DNA from: 66-474 sp035547895
GTDB lineage: Bacteria; Pseudomonadota; Gammaproteobacteria; Xanthomonadales; Rhodanobacteraceae
Assembly: GCA_035547895.1 (NCBI GenBank)
Contig: DASZTT010000120.1
Span: forward strand, 1 to 20,929
DNA length: 20,929 nt
Direction of reading: 5' to 3'
Shown here: piece by piece, positions 9,188 through 17,369 of the stretch
Layout: every line of letters starts with the position of its first letter
How positions within the stretch are numbered: position 1 is the stretch's first letter
Program-made: the position numbers and the translations under genes
The notes under the pieces: model-generated
Database searches by the model: none
What the model was told of the DNA's origin: nothing
What the model saw: only the letters and a program-made list of their open reading frames with translations

Positions 9188-10099
9188 TTATACCGCTTGC
9201 GCCGGGTGTGCGTACGAAATCGGTGCCAGCGCGGGGTCGTCGAAGGTGACTTCTTCCCACGCGGACTTGTCGGCCAGCAGGGCGCGCAACAACTGGTTGT
9301 TGAGCTGGTGGCCGGACTTGTGACCGAAGAAGGCACCGATCAGGCTGTGGCCCAGCAAATAGAGATCCCCGATGGCGTCGAGAATCTTGTGCTTGACGAA
9401 CTCGTCTTCATAGCGCAGGCCGTCTTCGTTCAGCACCCGGTAGTCGTCCAGCACGATGGCGTTGTCCATCGAGCCGCCGAGCGCCAGGTTCTTCTCGCGC
9501 AGCATTTCGATGTCGCGCATGAAGCCGAAGGTGCGCGCGCGGCTGACTTCCTTGACGAACGAGGTCGTGGAGAAGTCGATCTCGGCCCTGGACGCGCGGC
9601 GCGAAAAAATCGGATGCTGGAATTCGATCGAGAAGCCGACCTTGAAGCCGTCGAACGGCTTGAACTCGGCCCACTTGTCGCCTTCTTCGACCTTCACCGG
9701 CTTCTTGATGCGGATGAACCGCTTGGGCGCGGATTGTTCTTCGATGCCCGCGGACTGCAGCAGGAACACGAACGGACCTGCGCTGCCATCCATGATCGGC
9801 ACTTCCGGCGCGGACAGATCGACATAGGCGTTGTCGATGCCCAGGCCTGCCATCGCGGACAGCAGATGTTCGACCGTACCCACGCGCACGTCGTCCTTGA
9901 TCAGCGTGCTGGACAGGCGCGTGTCGCCGACATACTCGCAACGCGACGGAATGGTGACGGGTTCCGGCAAATCGGTGCGGCGGAATACGATGCCGGTATT
10001 CACCGCGGCAGGACGCAAGGTCATGTAGACCTTTTCACCGGTGTGCAAGCCCACGCCCGTCGCGCGGATCACGTTCTTGAGCGTGCGCTGCTTGATCAT
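9188..10099 (-). CDS. lpxC: LpxC, UDP-3-O-acyl-N-acetylglucosamine deacetylase
   Basis: Zinc metalloenzyme that catalyses the committed step of lipid A synthesis in the cytosol. 303 residues, the normal length. Zinc ligands are His78 (in VEHLLSA, with catalytic Glu77), His237 and Asp241 (KHKILDAIGDL); the general acid is His264 in FGHKSGHQLNN. The N-terminus MIKQRTLKNVIRATGVGLHTG is canonical, fixing ATG 10099-10097; the upstream bases give only a weak ribosome site. It lies downstream of ftsZ, as in E. coli, but a strong terminator and a 334-base gap separate them, so lpxC is probably transcribed from its own promoter. It is convergent with dciA. Confidence 0.97.
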   Translation of the reverse strand: MIKQRTLKNVIRATGVGLHTGEKVYMTLRPAAVNTGIVFRRTDLPEPVTIPSRCEYVGDTRLSSTLIKDDVRVGTVEHLLSAMAGLGIDNAYVDLSAPEVPIMDGSAGPFVFLLQSAGIEEQSAPKRFIRIKKPVKVEEGDKWAEFKPFDGFKVGFSIEFQHPIFSRRASRAEIDFSTTSFVKEVSRARTFGFMRDIEMLREKNLALGGSMDNAIVLDDYRVLNEDGLRYEDEFVKHKILDAIGDLYLLGHSLIGAFFGHKSGHQLNNQLLRALLADKSAWEEVTFDDPALAPISYAHPAQAV

Positions 10100-10433
10100 T
10101 TTTCGTTGGAATCCCGTTAGAACTACGCTAAAACGTGGACGATGCTACCACGGTTGACAGTCCGAATAAAGTGGACTCGTGCGTTTAGTTACTCGGCGTA
10201 CGGCGGGCACCTGGACCCAGGGCGGATTGTTTTCGAACGCGGCCCCCCGGGGGAGACTGACCGCGCCAAGGCGGTCAGGTTCCCGTGGAAGGAAAAATCC
10301 ACCCGCACTGCCGGGACGGGTGTTCGGCAGTGCGGGGCGAGGCGGCGCCACGGCAGGCGCCGCTTTACGAGACGGGCATCCCCTGCCCGCCTGAACAGCT
10401 CGCGGTTGCGCAGCCCGGAGGCCGCGTGGCCGC
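10100..10433. other. gap between ftsZ and lpxC with several inverted repeats and the lpxC leader
   Basis: 334 bases with no gene. Besides the ftsZ terminator (listed separately) there are three perfect inverted repeats: CTGACCGC/GCGGTCAG (10257-10278, loop 6), GCGGCGCC/GGCGCCGC (10342-10363, loop 6) and CGGGCA/TGCCCG (10373-10389, loop 5). A short GC palindrome CCCCCGGGGG is at 10244-10253. The lpxC promoter should lie in 10100-10240. A weak candidate on the minus strand is TTTATT (10170-10165) with TAGCAT (10147-10142), spaced 17. Confidence 0.5.
10293..10336 (-). terminator. intrinsic terminator downstream of ftsZ
   Basis: A perfect 12-bp GC-rich stem, CGGCAGTGCGGG pairing with CCCGCACTGCCG (10325-10336 and 10302-10313), closes an 11-base loop. 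On the minus strand it is followed after 4 bases by T5 (10297-10293). It lies about 100 bases past the ftsZ stop and should end most dcw transcription before lpxC. Confidence 0.8.
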
Positions 10434-11621
10434 TCAGTCTGCCTGCCGGCGAAGGAACGCCGGGATGTCCAGGTAATCGGGCATTCCGGCCGTCTCGGCA
10501 GCCGGTTTGGCGGCCGCGGCAGGCGCGGGATTCCTCATCGCGGGCATCGGTTCCGGCTGGGCGTAACCCACCACGCCATTGTCGGTTCCGGTGCGCAGGA
10601 CCCGGCGCGGCTGCGGCATCTCGACCATTTCCGGCTTGGCGACCGGCCGCAACTGCGGCTTGGCGGCGCGGTTCAGGCCGGTCGCGACCACCGTGACCCG
10701 CACGTCGTCGGACAGGTCGGGATCGAGCGCGGTACCGAGCACCACGGTGGCGTCCTCGCTGGCGAAGTCGTGCACGACCCGGCCGATCTCGTCGAACTCG
10801 CGCATGGTGAGGTTCGGACCGGCGGTGACGTTGACCAGGATGCCGCAGGCACCCGACAGGTCCACGTTCTCCAGCAGCGGGTTGTTGATGGCTGCCTCGG
10901 CGGCGGCCTGCGCGCGGTCATCGCCGCGGGCCGTGCCGGTGCCCATCATGGCCATGCCCATCTCGCTCATCACGGTGCGCACGTCGGCAAAGTCGACGTT
11001 GATCAGGCCCGGACGGGTGATCAGGTCCGCGATGCCCTGCACCGCGCCCTGCAACACATCGTTGGCCGCCTTGAACGCATTCAGCAAGGTCACCTCGCGG
11101 CCGAGCACCGTCAGCAGTTTTTCGTTCGGCACCGTGATCAGCGAGTCGACCGACTGTGACAGGTCCTCGATGCCCTTCAGCGCCACCTGCATGCGGCGAC
11201 GGCCCTCGAACGGAAACGGCTTGGTCACTACCGCGACCGTGAGGATGCCCTTTTCCTTGGCGAGCTGGGCCACCACCGGCGCCGCGCCGGTGCCGGTGCC
11301 GCCGCCCATGCCGCAGGTGATGAACACCATGTCGGCGCCGTCGAGCACCTCGACGATGCGGTCGCGATCCTCGAGCGCGGCCTGCCGGCCGATCTCGGGA
11401 TTGGCGCCGGCACCGAGGCCCTTGGTCACCGTTTCGCCGAGTTGCAGCGTGGTGCGCGCGCCTGAGCTCTTCAGCGCCTGCGCGTCGGTATTGGCGCAGA
11501 TGAATTCCACGCCGTCGATGGCTGAATTGACCATGTGGCTGACGGCGTTTCCGCCACCGCCGCCGACACCGATCACCTTGATCACCGCATTGGGTGCGAG
11601 TTGTTCCACCAGTTCAAACAT
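10434..11621 (-). CDS. ftsZ: FtsZ, tubulin-like cell division GTPase
   Basis: Polymerises at midcell into the Z ring. 395 residues from ATG 11621-11619, preceded by GGAGGA with a 6-base spacer; an in-frame ATG at 11651 would add ten residues but lacks such a site. Features in order: the N-terminal nucleotide-binding start IKVIGVGGGGGNAV, the tubulin signature GGGTGTG (106-112), and the T7 synergy loop GLINVDFADV with Asn208, Asp210 and Asp213. A short Pro/Ala-rich linker (about 320-380) follows, and then the C-terminal peptide DYLDIPAFLRRQAD, which binds FtsA/ZipA. It is last in the dcw run. A 254-base structured leader separates it from ftsA and a terminator follows, so its dose can be set apart from the upstream genes. 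Confidence 0.98.
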   Translation of the reverse strand: MFELVEQLAPNAVIKVIGVGGGGGNAVSHMVNSAIDGVEFICANTDAQALKSSGARTTLQLGETVTKGLGAGANPEIGRQAALEDRDRIVEVLDGADMVFITCGMGGGTGTGAAPVVAQLAKEKGILTVAVVTKPFPFEGRRRMQVALKGIEDLSQSVDSLITVPNEKLLTVLGREVTLLNAFKAANDVLQGAVQGIADLITRPGLINVDFADVRTVMSEMGMAMMGTGTARGDDRAQAAAEAAINNPLLENVDLSGACGILVNVTAGPNLTMREFDEIGRVVHDFASEDATVVLGTALDPDLSDDVRVTVVATGLNRAAKPQLRPVAKPEMVEMPQPRRVLRTGTDNGVVGYAQPEPMPAMRNPAPAAAAKPAAETAGMPDYLDIPAFLRRQAD

Positions 11622-11875
11622 TGCCCGTCCTCCGTACTGCTCTGTAGTCATGCTGCCGTTGATGTTGCCCGCCGTTTCGGCGGCACCCCTTGCGGGGTTC
11701 GCGGCACCGCGGTGCCGCCCGGTTGCGCCCCTTCCCGAGACGCAACGCGGATTCCTTGCGGGCCACGGAGGACCCGCCGCGGATCAAGCGCCTCAGTGCT
11801 TGATCCGGCGAAGCCGGGTACGGACCTGTGCCGGACCCGCGTGTCTGGACAGGCCACCGAGGGCCTGTTCCAGAC
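11622..11875 (-). repeat. hairpin array in the ftsA-ftsZ gap (ftsZ leader)
   Basis: 254 non-coding bases hold a chain of inverted repeats. Directly after the ftsA stop is a 13-bp stem with one bulged base (11843-11855 with 11862-11875). Then come CCGGC/GCCGG (11805-11817), a 10-bp stem CGGATCAAGC/GCTTGATCCG (11780-11807), GTTGCG/CGCAAC (11722-11746), an 18-base perfect palindrome (11701-11718), ACCCC/GGGGT (11685-11698) and CCGCCG/CGGCGG (11669-11683). None has a T tract, so ordinary termination is unlikely. A promoter for ftsZ may lie here but I see no convincing boxes. Confidence 0.7.
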
Positions 11876-13117
11876 TTAAAAGTTCCGATGCAACCAGCCC
11901 CTCGCCTTGCCGATGAACCCGGCGACGCTGTCGCCCATCGCGCCACCTATCACGCGGCTGCCACCACCGTGCGAATGCGAGCCCTGCAGCAGCAGGCCGA
12001 CGCCGGCGGCGTTGGCAGGCGTGGCGATCACCTCGGTCACGCCGGTGACGTGCTGCGGGACGCCCAGCCGCACCATCTTGTGGAACACCTCTTCGGCCAG
12101 GTACAGCGCGCCTTCGATGCGCGCCGCGCCACCGGTCAGCACCACGCCGGCCGCCAGCAGGTTCTCGTAGCCCGAGCGGCGCATTTCGTCCTGCACCATC
12201 TCGAAGATCTCCTCGTAGCGCGCCTGGATCGATTGCGCCAGCGCCTGCCGCTGCAGGCGCCTGGGCGGTCGCTCGCCCACGCTCGGCACCTGGATGGTTT
12301 CCTCGCCGCGCTCCAGTTGCGCCAGCGCGCAGCCGTACTTCACCTTGATTTCTTCCGCGTTCGCGGTCGGCGTCTGGACGTACTGCGAAATGTCGGAAGT
12401 GACCTGGTCGCCGCCCACCGGCAACGACTTGGTATAACGGATCGAACCGTGGGTGAAGATCGCAATGTCGGTGGTGCCGGCGCCGAGGTCGACCACGCAC
12501 ACGCCCAATTCGCGCTCGTCGTCGGTCAGCACGGCTTTCGCGGACGCCACCGCGGACGGCACCAGGTCGTCCACCGCCAGGCCGCAGCGCTGGATGCACT
12601 TGGTGATGTTCTGCACCGCGGATGCCGCGCCGGTCACCAGGTGCACGCCGGCCTCCAGGCGCACGCCGCTCATGCCGACCGGATGGCGGATACCGTCCTG
12701 GCCGTCGATGCGGTATTCCTGCGGTTCCTTGTACAGCACCTTGCGATCGGCCGGGATCGCCACCGCGCTGGCCGATTCCAGCACCTGGTCGAGATCGCCC
12801 AACGCGACTTCGCGGTCGCGGATCGCCGCGGTGCCGCGCGAGTTGTGGGTTTCGAGATGGCTGCCGGAAATCGACGCGCACACCGAGCGGATGTCGCAGC
12901 CGGCCATCTGCCCGGCTTCCTCGACCGCGCGCTGGATCGAATTGACGTTCGACTCGATCTCGACCACCACGCCCTTTTTCATGCCGCGCGAGGTGTGGCT
13001 GCCGACGCCGATCACCTCGATCGGCTCACCCGGCACGTACTCGCCGACGATCGCCATCACCTTGGAGGTGCCGATGTCGAGGCCGACGACGAGGTTCTTG
13101 TCGCTCTTGCGGTTCAT
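11876..13117 (-). CDS. ftsA: FtsA, actin-like Z-ring membrane anchor
   Basis: ATP-binding actin homologue that tethers FtsZ to the membrane and signals to FtsQLB/FtsW. 413 residues from ATG 13117-13115. Phosphate-1 motif VGLDIGTSKV (11-20), phosphate-2 motif VDLGAGTTDI (209-218), adenosine motif LTGGAARIEG, and a C-terminal amphipathic membrane helix (VAGFIGKARGWLHRNF) after a Gly/Ser/His-rich linker. An open frame extends upstream to 13153, inside ftsQ, but the family N-terminus begins at MNRKSDKNLVVGLD and AGG lies 4 bases before this ATG, overlapping the ftsQ stop TAG. The gap to ftsQ is 4 bases, so coupling is likely. The stop TAA is followed at once by a strong hairpin. Confidence 0.97.
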   Translation of the reverse strand: MNRKSDKNLVVGLDIGTSKVMAIVGEYVPGEPIEVIGVGSHTSRGMKKGVVVEIESNVNSIQRAVEEAGQMAGCDIRSVCASISGSHLETHNSRGTAAIRDREVALGDLDQVLESASAVAIPADRKVLYKEPQEYRIDGQDGIRHPVGMSGVRLEAGVHLVTGAASAVQNITKCIQRCGLAVDDLVPSAVASAKAVLTDDERELGVCVVDLGAGTTDIAIFTHGSIRYTKSLPVGGDQVTSDISQYVQTPTANAEEIKVKYGCALAQLERGEETIQVPSVGERPPRRLQRQALAQSIQARYEEIFEMVQDEMRRSGYENLLAAGVVLTGGAARIEGALYLAEEVFHKMVRLGVPQHVTGVTEVIATPANAAGVGLLLQGSHSHGGGSRVIGGAMGDSVAGFIGKARGWLHRNF

Positions 13118-13121
13118 GGGC

Positions 13122-13886
13122 CTAAACGTTTCCGTCAACAACATGGGAGCCACCGTTTTTGGAGTTCGGAGTGGGGGTGGGCGCCGGGTCCGGCCAGCGC
13201 ACCGCGAAGCCGTTGCTGTAGCGCAAGTCGGCGTAGATGAATCCGTCGCTGCGGCCGCGCATCAGGATCGGCAGCGCCGCGACGAAGCGCGCGAGGCGCT
13301 TGTCGGGTTGCGTGTCGCCGACCGTCACGTGGCCGTCGTTCGAGAGCGTGAGGCTCCAGCCGCCGCGGGCGGACAGGTCGACGCCGGTCACGCGCAGCCC
13401 GTAGGGCGCGAAATCGATCTGCGCGGTGCGGTAGAACGCAAGCACGTCGGCCACGCGATCGTCCGGCGCGTCGAATCGCGGCAGTCCGTTGACGATGCCC
13501 GCGTTGGGCACCTTGAAGATGCGGCCATCGCGGCCCAGCAGCGAATCGCTTCCCCAGTGCGCGATGGGATCGATCTCGGTGATGGTGATATCGAGCGCGT
13601 CCGGCCAGTGCTTGCTCACTTCCACGCGCGACACCCACGGCACCGCCGCCACTGCATCGCGCACCTTGTCGAGATCGATGGCGAAGAAACCCGCGCCCAG
13701 CGATGGCGCGACCGCGGTGCGCACCTGTGTCGCGCTGACATGGCTGAAGGTCGCATGCACCTGCAGCTCTCGCACCGGCCAGCGGTCGGAGGCAAACCAG
13801 CCCTGCAGCACGCCGACCACCGGCAACGCGACCAGCGTGATCGCGATGATCCAGGCGGCAAGACGCAGGCCGGTCGCGCCCTTCAT
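13122..13886 (-). CDS. ftsQ: FtsQ, divisome membrane protein
   Basis: Bitopic inner-membrane protein linking early and late divisome parts through FtsL/FtsB. 254 residues: short cytoplasmic start, one membrane span (about 7-28), a POTRA domain (about 37-105, containing FFAIDLDKVRDAVAAVPWV and the WPDALDITITE strand), and a beta domain to about 235. The tail is Pro/Thr-rich (PAPTPTPNSKNGG). ATG 13886-13884 overlaps the ddl stop as ATGA. Sequence conservation is low outside the POTRA region, as normal for the family, but architecture and position between ddl and ftsA are diagnostic. The longer open frame reaching 14858 is a shadow of ddl. Confidence 0.93.
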   Translation of the reverse strand: MKGATGLRLAAWIIAITLVALPVVGVLQGWFASDRWPVRELQVHATFSHVSATQVRTAVAPSLGAGFFAIDLDKVRDAVAAVPWVSRVEVSKHWPDALDITITEIDPIAHWGSDSLLGRDGRIFKVPNAGIVNGLPRFDAPDDRVADVLAFYRTAQIDFAPYGLRVTGVDLSARGGWSLTLSNDGHVTVGDTQPDKRLARFVAALPILMRGRSDGFIYADLRYSNGFAVRWPDPAPTPTPNSKNGGSHVVDGNV

Positions 13887-14851
13887 GCGGCGCCTCCGTG
13901 CTCGCGATCGAACGAGGTTTCCAGCACCTGCCAGCACAGTTCCGGATAGTCGATGCCGGCCGCGGCGGCCGCTTTCGGCACCAGCGAGTGCGAGGTCATG
14001 CCGGGCGCGGTGTTCACCTCCAGCAGCCAGTTGTTGCCGTCGCGATCGCGCATCACGTCGACGCGCCCCCAGCCCGAGCAGCCGAGCGCATCGAAAGCCT
14101 GCCGCGCCAGCGCGCGCACGTTGCCTTCCGCGTCCCCGGCGAGGCCTGGACAGATGTATTGCGTGTCTTCCGCGATGTACTTGGCGTTGTAGTCGTAGTA
14201 CGCGCCCTTGGGCACGATCCTGATGCTGGGCAGCACGTCGTTCTTGAGGATCGAGACCGTGAACTCGTCGCCCTCGACCAGCGTTTCCATCAAGAGGTCG
14301 CCGGGATAGCGCTGCGCCAGTTCGACCGCCGCGTCGAGATCCCTTTCCTCGAACACGCGTGACACGCCGACGCTGGAACCTTCCGACGCAGGCTTCACGA
14401 TCAGCGGAAAACCGACCTTGCGTGCCGCCGCGTGCACGTCGGCACCGCGCGGCAGCGGAACGAACCGCGGGGTCGGCAAGCCCAGCGAGCCCCACACCCA
14501 TTTGCTGCGCACCTTGTCCATCGACAGCGCCGAACCCAGCACGCCGGAACCGGTGTAGGGAACGTGCAGCGAATCCAGCGCGCCCTGCAGCACGCCGTCC
14601 TCGCCCCCGCCGTGCTGGCCGTGCAGGATGTTGAACACGCGCGCGAAGTGGCCCGCGCGCACCGCATCCAGCAAGGCGGGAATGCCATCGATCGCGTGCG
14701 CGTCCACGCCGCGGCTCTTGAGCGCCTCCAGCACCCCCTTGCCGGACATCAACGACACTTCGCGCTCGGCCGAGCTGCCGCCCATCACCACCGCGACCCG
14801 GCCGAAATCGCGCGCATCGGTGATCCGTCGCGTGGCGGTCGCGCTGCTCAT
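13883..14851 (-). CDS. ddl: D-alanine--D-alanine ligase
   Basis: ATP-grasp enzyme joining two D-Ala for the pentapeptide end; cytosolic, DdlB type. 322 residues. GGSSAERE (24-31, first D-Ala site), SALSMDKVRSK (108-118), the ATP-binding KPASEGSSVG (153-162), the omega-loop YYDYNAKY (218-225) with its Tyr-Lys, and the metal/phosphate block LLEVNTAPGMTSHSL. The Tyr in the omega-loop marks a D-Ala rather than a D-lactate ligase. The glycine loop reads LHGQHGGGEDG (77-87), two residues longer than LHGRGGEDG of E. coli DdlB. The start overlaps the murC stop as ATGA (14848-14851) and the stop overlaps ftsQ the same way. About 15 residues precede the usual first strand. Confidence 0.96.
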   Translation of the reverse strand: MSSATATRRITDARDFGRVAVVMGGSSAEREVSLMSGKGVLEALKSRGVDAHAIDGIPALLDAVRAGHFARVFNILHGQHGGGEDGVLQGALDSLHVPYTGSGVLGSALSMDKVRSKWVWGSLGLPTPRFVPLPRGADVHAAARKVGFPLIVKPASEGSSVGVSRVFEERDLDAAVELAQRYPGDLLMETLVEGDEFTVSILKNDVLPSIRIVPKGAYYDYNAKYIAEDTQYICPGLAGDAEGNVRALARQAFDALGCSGWGRVDVMRDRDGNNWLLEVNTAPGMTSHSLVPKAAAAAGIDYPELCWQVLETSFDREHGGAA

Positions 14852-16287
14852 GCCGCATCCTCCGATTTCAGGTGGCCGCGCCTGGCCAGCTCCGCTGCCG
14901 CCGAGCCGATGTCGCCGGCGCCGAGCAACAGCACGAGGTCGCCATCGCGCAACAATGCGGGCAAGGTGTCACCGAGTTCGCGCGGATGGTCGATGAATAC
15001 CGGATCGACCTTGCTGCGGGCTCGTACCGCGCGCGCCAGAGAGCGGCCATCGGCGCCCGTGATCGGTGCTTCGCCTGCCGGATACACCTCGGTCAGCACC
15101 AGCGCGTCGGCTTCGCACAGCACGCCCGCGAAATCGTCCAGCAGGTCGCGGGTGCGCGTGTAGCGATGCGGCTGGAACACGATCACCAGCCGCCGCCCGG
15201 GCCAGCCTTCGCGCGCGGCTTCCATCACCGCCGCGAGTTCGCGCGGATGGTGGCCATAGTCGTCGACCAGCAACACCTTGCCGGCGTCGATCGGCATTTC
15301 GCCATTGATGTGGAAACGCCGACCCACGCCCTGGAACTGTTCCAGCGCGTGCTTGATCGCGTACGGCTCCACGCCGAGGTGCCAGCCGATGGTGGCCGCG
15401 GCCAGCGCGTTCGACACGTTGTGGCGGCCCGGCAGGTTCAGCGTGATCGGCAGCGACGGCTGCCCCGGCAGCCGCAGTTCGAAATGGGTGCGTGCACCGT
15501 CGGCGCGCAGGTTGGCGCCGCGCACGTCGGCCGCGTGGTCGATCGCATAGGTCAGCGTCGAACGGGCGGTGTTTTGCGCAAGCTCCGCAACTTCCGGATT
15601 GTCCACGCACAACACCGCGAGGCCGTAGAACGGCAGGCGATGCAGGAAATCCGCGAAGGCCTGTTTCAGCTCGGCGAAGTCGCCGTGGTAGTGGTCGAGG
15701 TGATCGGCGTCGATGTTGGTGACCACCGCGATCACGGGCGACAGTTTCAGAAACGAACCGTCCGATTCATCGGCCTCGGCCACGAGATACGCGCCGGCAC
15801 CGAGCCGTGCGTTGGCGCCGGCCGACAGCAGTTGCCCACCGATCACGAAAGTCGGGTCGTAGCCGGCTTCGGCCAGCACGCTGGCAGTGAGGCTGGTGGT
15901 CGTGGTCTTGCCGTGCGAACCGGCCACCGCGATGCCGCGGCGGAAGCGCATCAGTTCGCCCAGCATTTCCGCGCGCGGCACCACCGGGATACGCCGCGAC
16001 TCGGCGGCCGCGAGTTCCGGGTTGTCCGCCTTGATGGCGCTCGACACCACCACCGCATCGACATTGGCGACGTGTTCCGCGGCGTGGCCGATCGCGACAT
16101 CCACGCCCATGCCGGCGAGCCGTTCGGTGACCGGCGAGGCCGCGCGGTCGGAACCCGACACGTCATAGCCCAGCGTGTGCAGCACCTCGGCAATGCCGCT
16201 CATGCCGGCGCCACCGATGCCGATGAAATGCACGCGGCGAAAGCCCTGCATGATGTCGCCGTGCGGCGGGAGGCGATGCGGCGTCAT
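14848..16287 (-). CDS. murC: MurC, UDP-N-acetylmuramate--L-alanine ligase
   Basis: ATP-dependent ligase adding L-Ala to UDP-MurNAc, the first stem-peptide step. 479 residues. UDP-binding loop GIGGAGMSGIAEVL (23-36), P-loop GSHGKTTTTSL (123-133), EADESDGSF (171-179), the central ligase block NIDADHLDHY (191-200), and DYGHHPRE (343-350). The start at ATG 16287-16285 is supported by GGAGGTGG 6 bases upstream and by the ATGA overlap with the murG stop; a second in-frame ATG at 16251 (MQGFRRVHF) has no such site. It ends in an ATGA overlap with ddl. murB, which sits here in some bacteria, is absent. Confidence 0.97.
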   Translation of the reverse strand: MTPHRLPPHGDIMQGFRRVHFIGIGGAGMSGIAEVLHTLGYDVSGSDRAASPVTERLAGMGVDVAIGHAAEHVANVDAVVVSSAIKADNPELAAAESRRIPVVPRAEMLGELMRFRRGIAVAGSHGKTTTTSLTASVLAEAGYDPTFVIGGQLLSAGANARLGAGAYLVAEADESDGSFLKLSPVIAVVTNIDADHLDHYHGDFAELKQAFADFLHRLPFYGLAVLCVDNPEVAELAQNTARSTLTYAIDHAADVRGANLRADGARTHFELRLPGQPSLPITLNLPGRHNVSNALAAATIGWHLGVEPYAIKHALEQFQGVGRRFHINGEMPIDAGKVLLVDDYGHHPRELAAVMEAAREGWPGRRLVIVFQPHRYTRTRDLLDDFAGVLCEADALVLTEVYPAGEAPITGADGRSLARAVRARSKVDPVFIDHPRELGDTLPALLRDGDLVLLLGAGDIGSAAAELARRGHLKSEDAA

Positions 16288-17369
16288 GCGGCCACCTCCA
16301 GGCAGCGTTGCGCGATCACGTCGGCGGCATCGGGCCTGGCCAGCGTGCGCGCGGCGGTGGCCATCGCGAGACGCTTGTCCGCATCGCGCAGCAGGCGTTC
16401 CAGCATGCCGGCGAAGCGCGACGGATCGAAGTCGCGATCCTGCACCAGTTCGGCGGCTCCGATCGCAACGAAGCCTTCCGCGTTCCTGGTCTGGTGGTCG
16501 TCCACCGCGTACGGGAAGGGCAGCAGGATGGAACCCAGGCCAGCCGCGGCGAGTTCCGCCAGCGTCAGGGCGCCCGCGCGGCAGATCACGAAATCGGCCC
16601 ACGCGTACGCCGAAGCCATGTCGGCGATGAACGGCTCGACCGTGGCTTGCACATCGGCGCGTGCGTAGGCGGCGCGCGTGTCCTCGACATGCCTGGCGCC
16701 GCATTGGTGGCGCACTTGCGGACGGCGTTCCGAGGGAATGCGCGACAGCGCGTTCGGCACACCCAGGTTCAGGGTGCGCGCGCCGAGGCTGCCACCGAGG
16801 ACCAGGAGGCGCGGCGCACCGACGCGATTGGCGAAGCGCAGTCCTGGCGCAGGCAGCGCGGCGATGTCGGCACGCACCGGATTGCCGCTCCACTCGGCGT
16901 GCGCGGCCGGCGGAAACGCATCGGGAAATCCCGACATCACCTTGCGTGCGACGCGTGCCAGCACGCGGTTGGTGAAGCCCGCGATGCGATTCTGCTCGTG
17001 CACCAGCAGTGGACGCCGCTGCAACCAAGCGGCGATGCCGCCGGGACCGGCCACGTAGCCACCCATCGACAGCACGCTGCGCGGATTCGCATCGCGCAGC
17101 GCGCGCCATGCGCCGAACAGCGCCCGCGCCAGCATCCATGGCGCCGCGATGCGCTGGCGCACACCCTTCCCCCGCAGACCCTTCACATGCAGCGTTTTCA
17201 GCGTGACGTGATGCTCCGGCACGATGCGGTTTTCCATCCCGCCTTCGGCGCCCAACCACAGCACCGGCACATCGCGCGCGCGCAGCGCGGCCGCGACCGC
17301 CAGGCCGGGGAAGATATGGCCGCCGGTACCGCCGGCCATGATCAGCACGGGCGCCTGCACGTCGCTCAT
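16284..17369 (-). CDS. murG: MurG, lipid II-forming N-acetylglucosaminyltransferase
   Basis: Peripheral membrane GT-B enzyme that adds GlcNAc to lipid I, making lipid II. 361 residues. The N-terminal glycine loop is GGTGGHIFPG (13-22); other blocks are SMGGYVAGPGG, LVHEQNRIAGFTNRVLA, the second glycine loop LGGSLGARTLN, and the donor-binding ICRAGALTLAELAAAG with the Glu that holds UDP-GlcNAc, then DDHQTRNA. The Leu in GGSLGA (Gln in E. coli) also occurs in other gammaproteobacteria. ATG 17369-17367 overlaps the ftsW stop as ATGA, and its own stop overlaps murC. It works directly after MraY and before FtsW, both encoded just upstream. Confidence 0.97.
   Translation of the reverse strand: MSDVQAPVLIMAGGTGGHIFPGLAVAAALRARDVPVLWLGAEGGMENRIVPEHHVTLKTLHVKGLRGKGVRQRIAAPWMLARALFGAWRALRDANPRSVLSMGGYVAGPGGIAAWLQRRPLLVHEQNRIAGFTNRVLARVARKVMSGFPDAFPPAAHAEWSGNPVRADIAALPAPGLRFANRVGAPRLLVLGGSLGARTLNLGVPNALSRIPSERRPQVRHQCGARHVEDTRAAYARADVQATVEPFIADMASAYAWADFVICRAGALTLAELAAAGLGSILLPFPYAVDDHQTRNAEGFVAIGAAELVQDRDFDPSRFAGMLERLLRDADKRLAMATAARTLARPDAADVIAQRCLEVAA

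Noticed and set aside
10154..10159. Perfect -35 box TTGACA on the plus strand in the lpxC leader
   Set aside because: No -10 element at 16-18 bases and no plus-strand gene downstream.
16284..17369. MurG GGSLGA differing from E. coli GGSQGA
   Set aside because: Leu at this position is common in other gammaproteobacterial MurG proteins.
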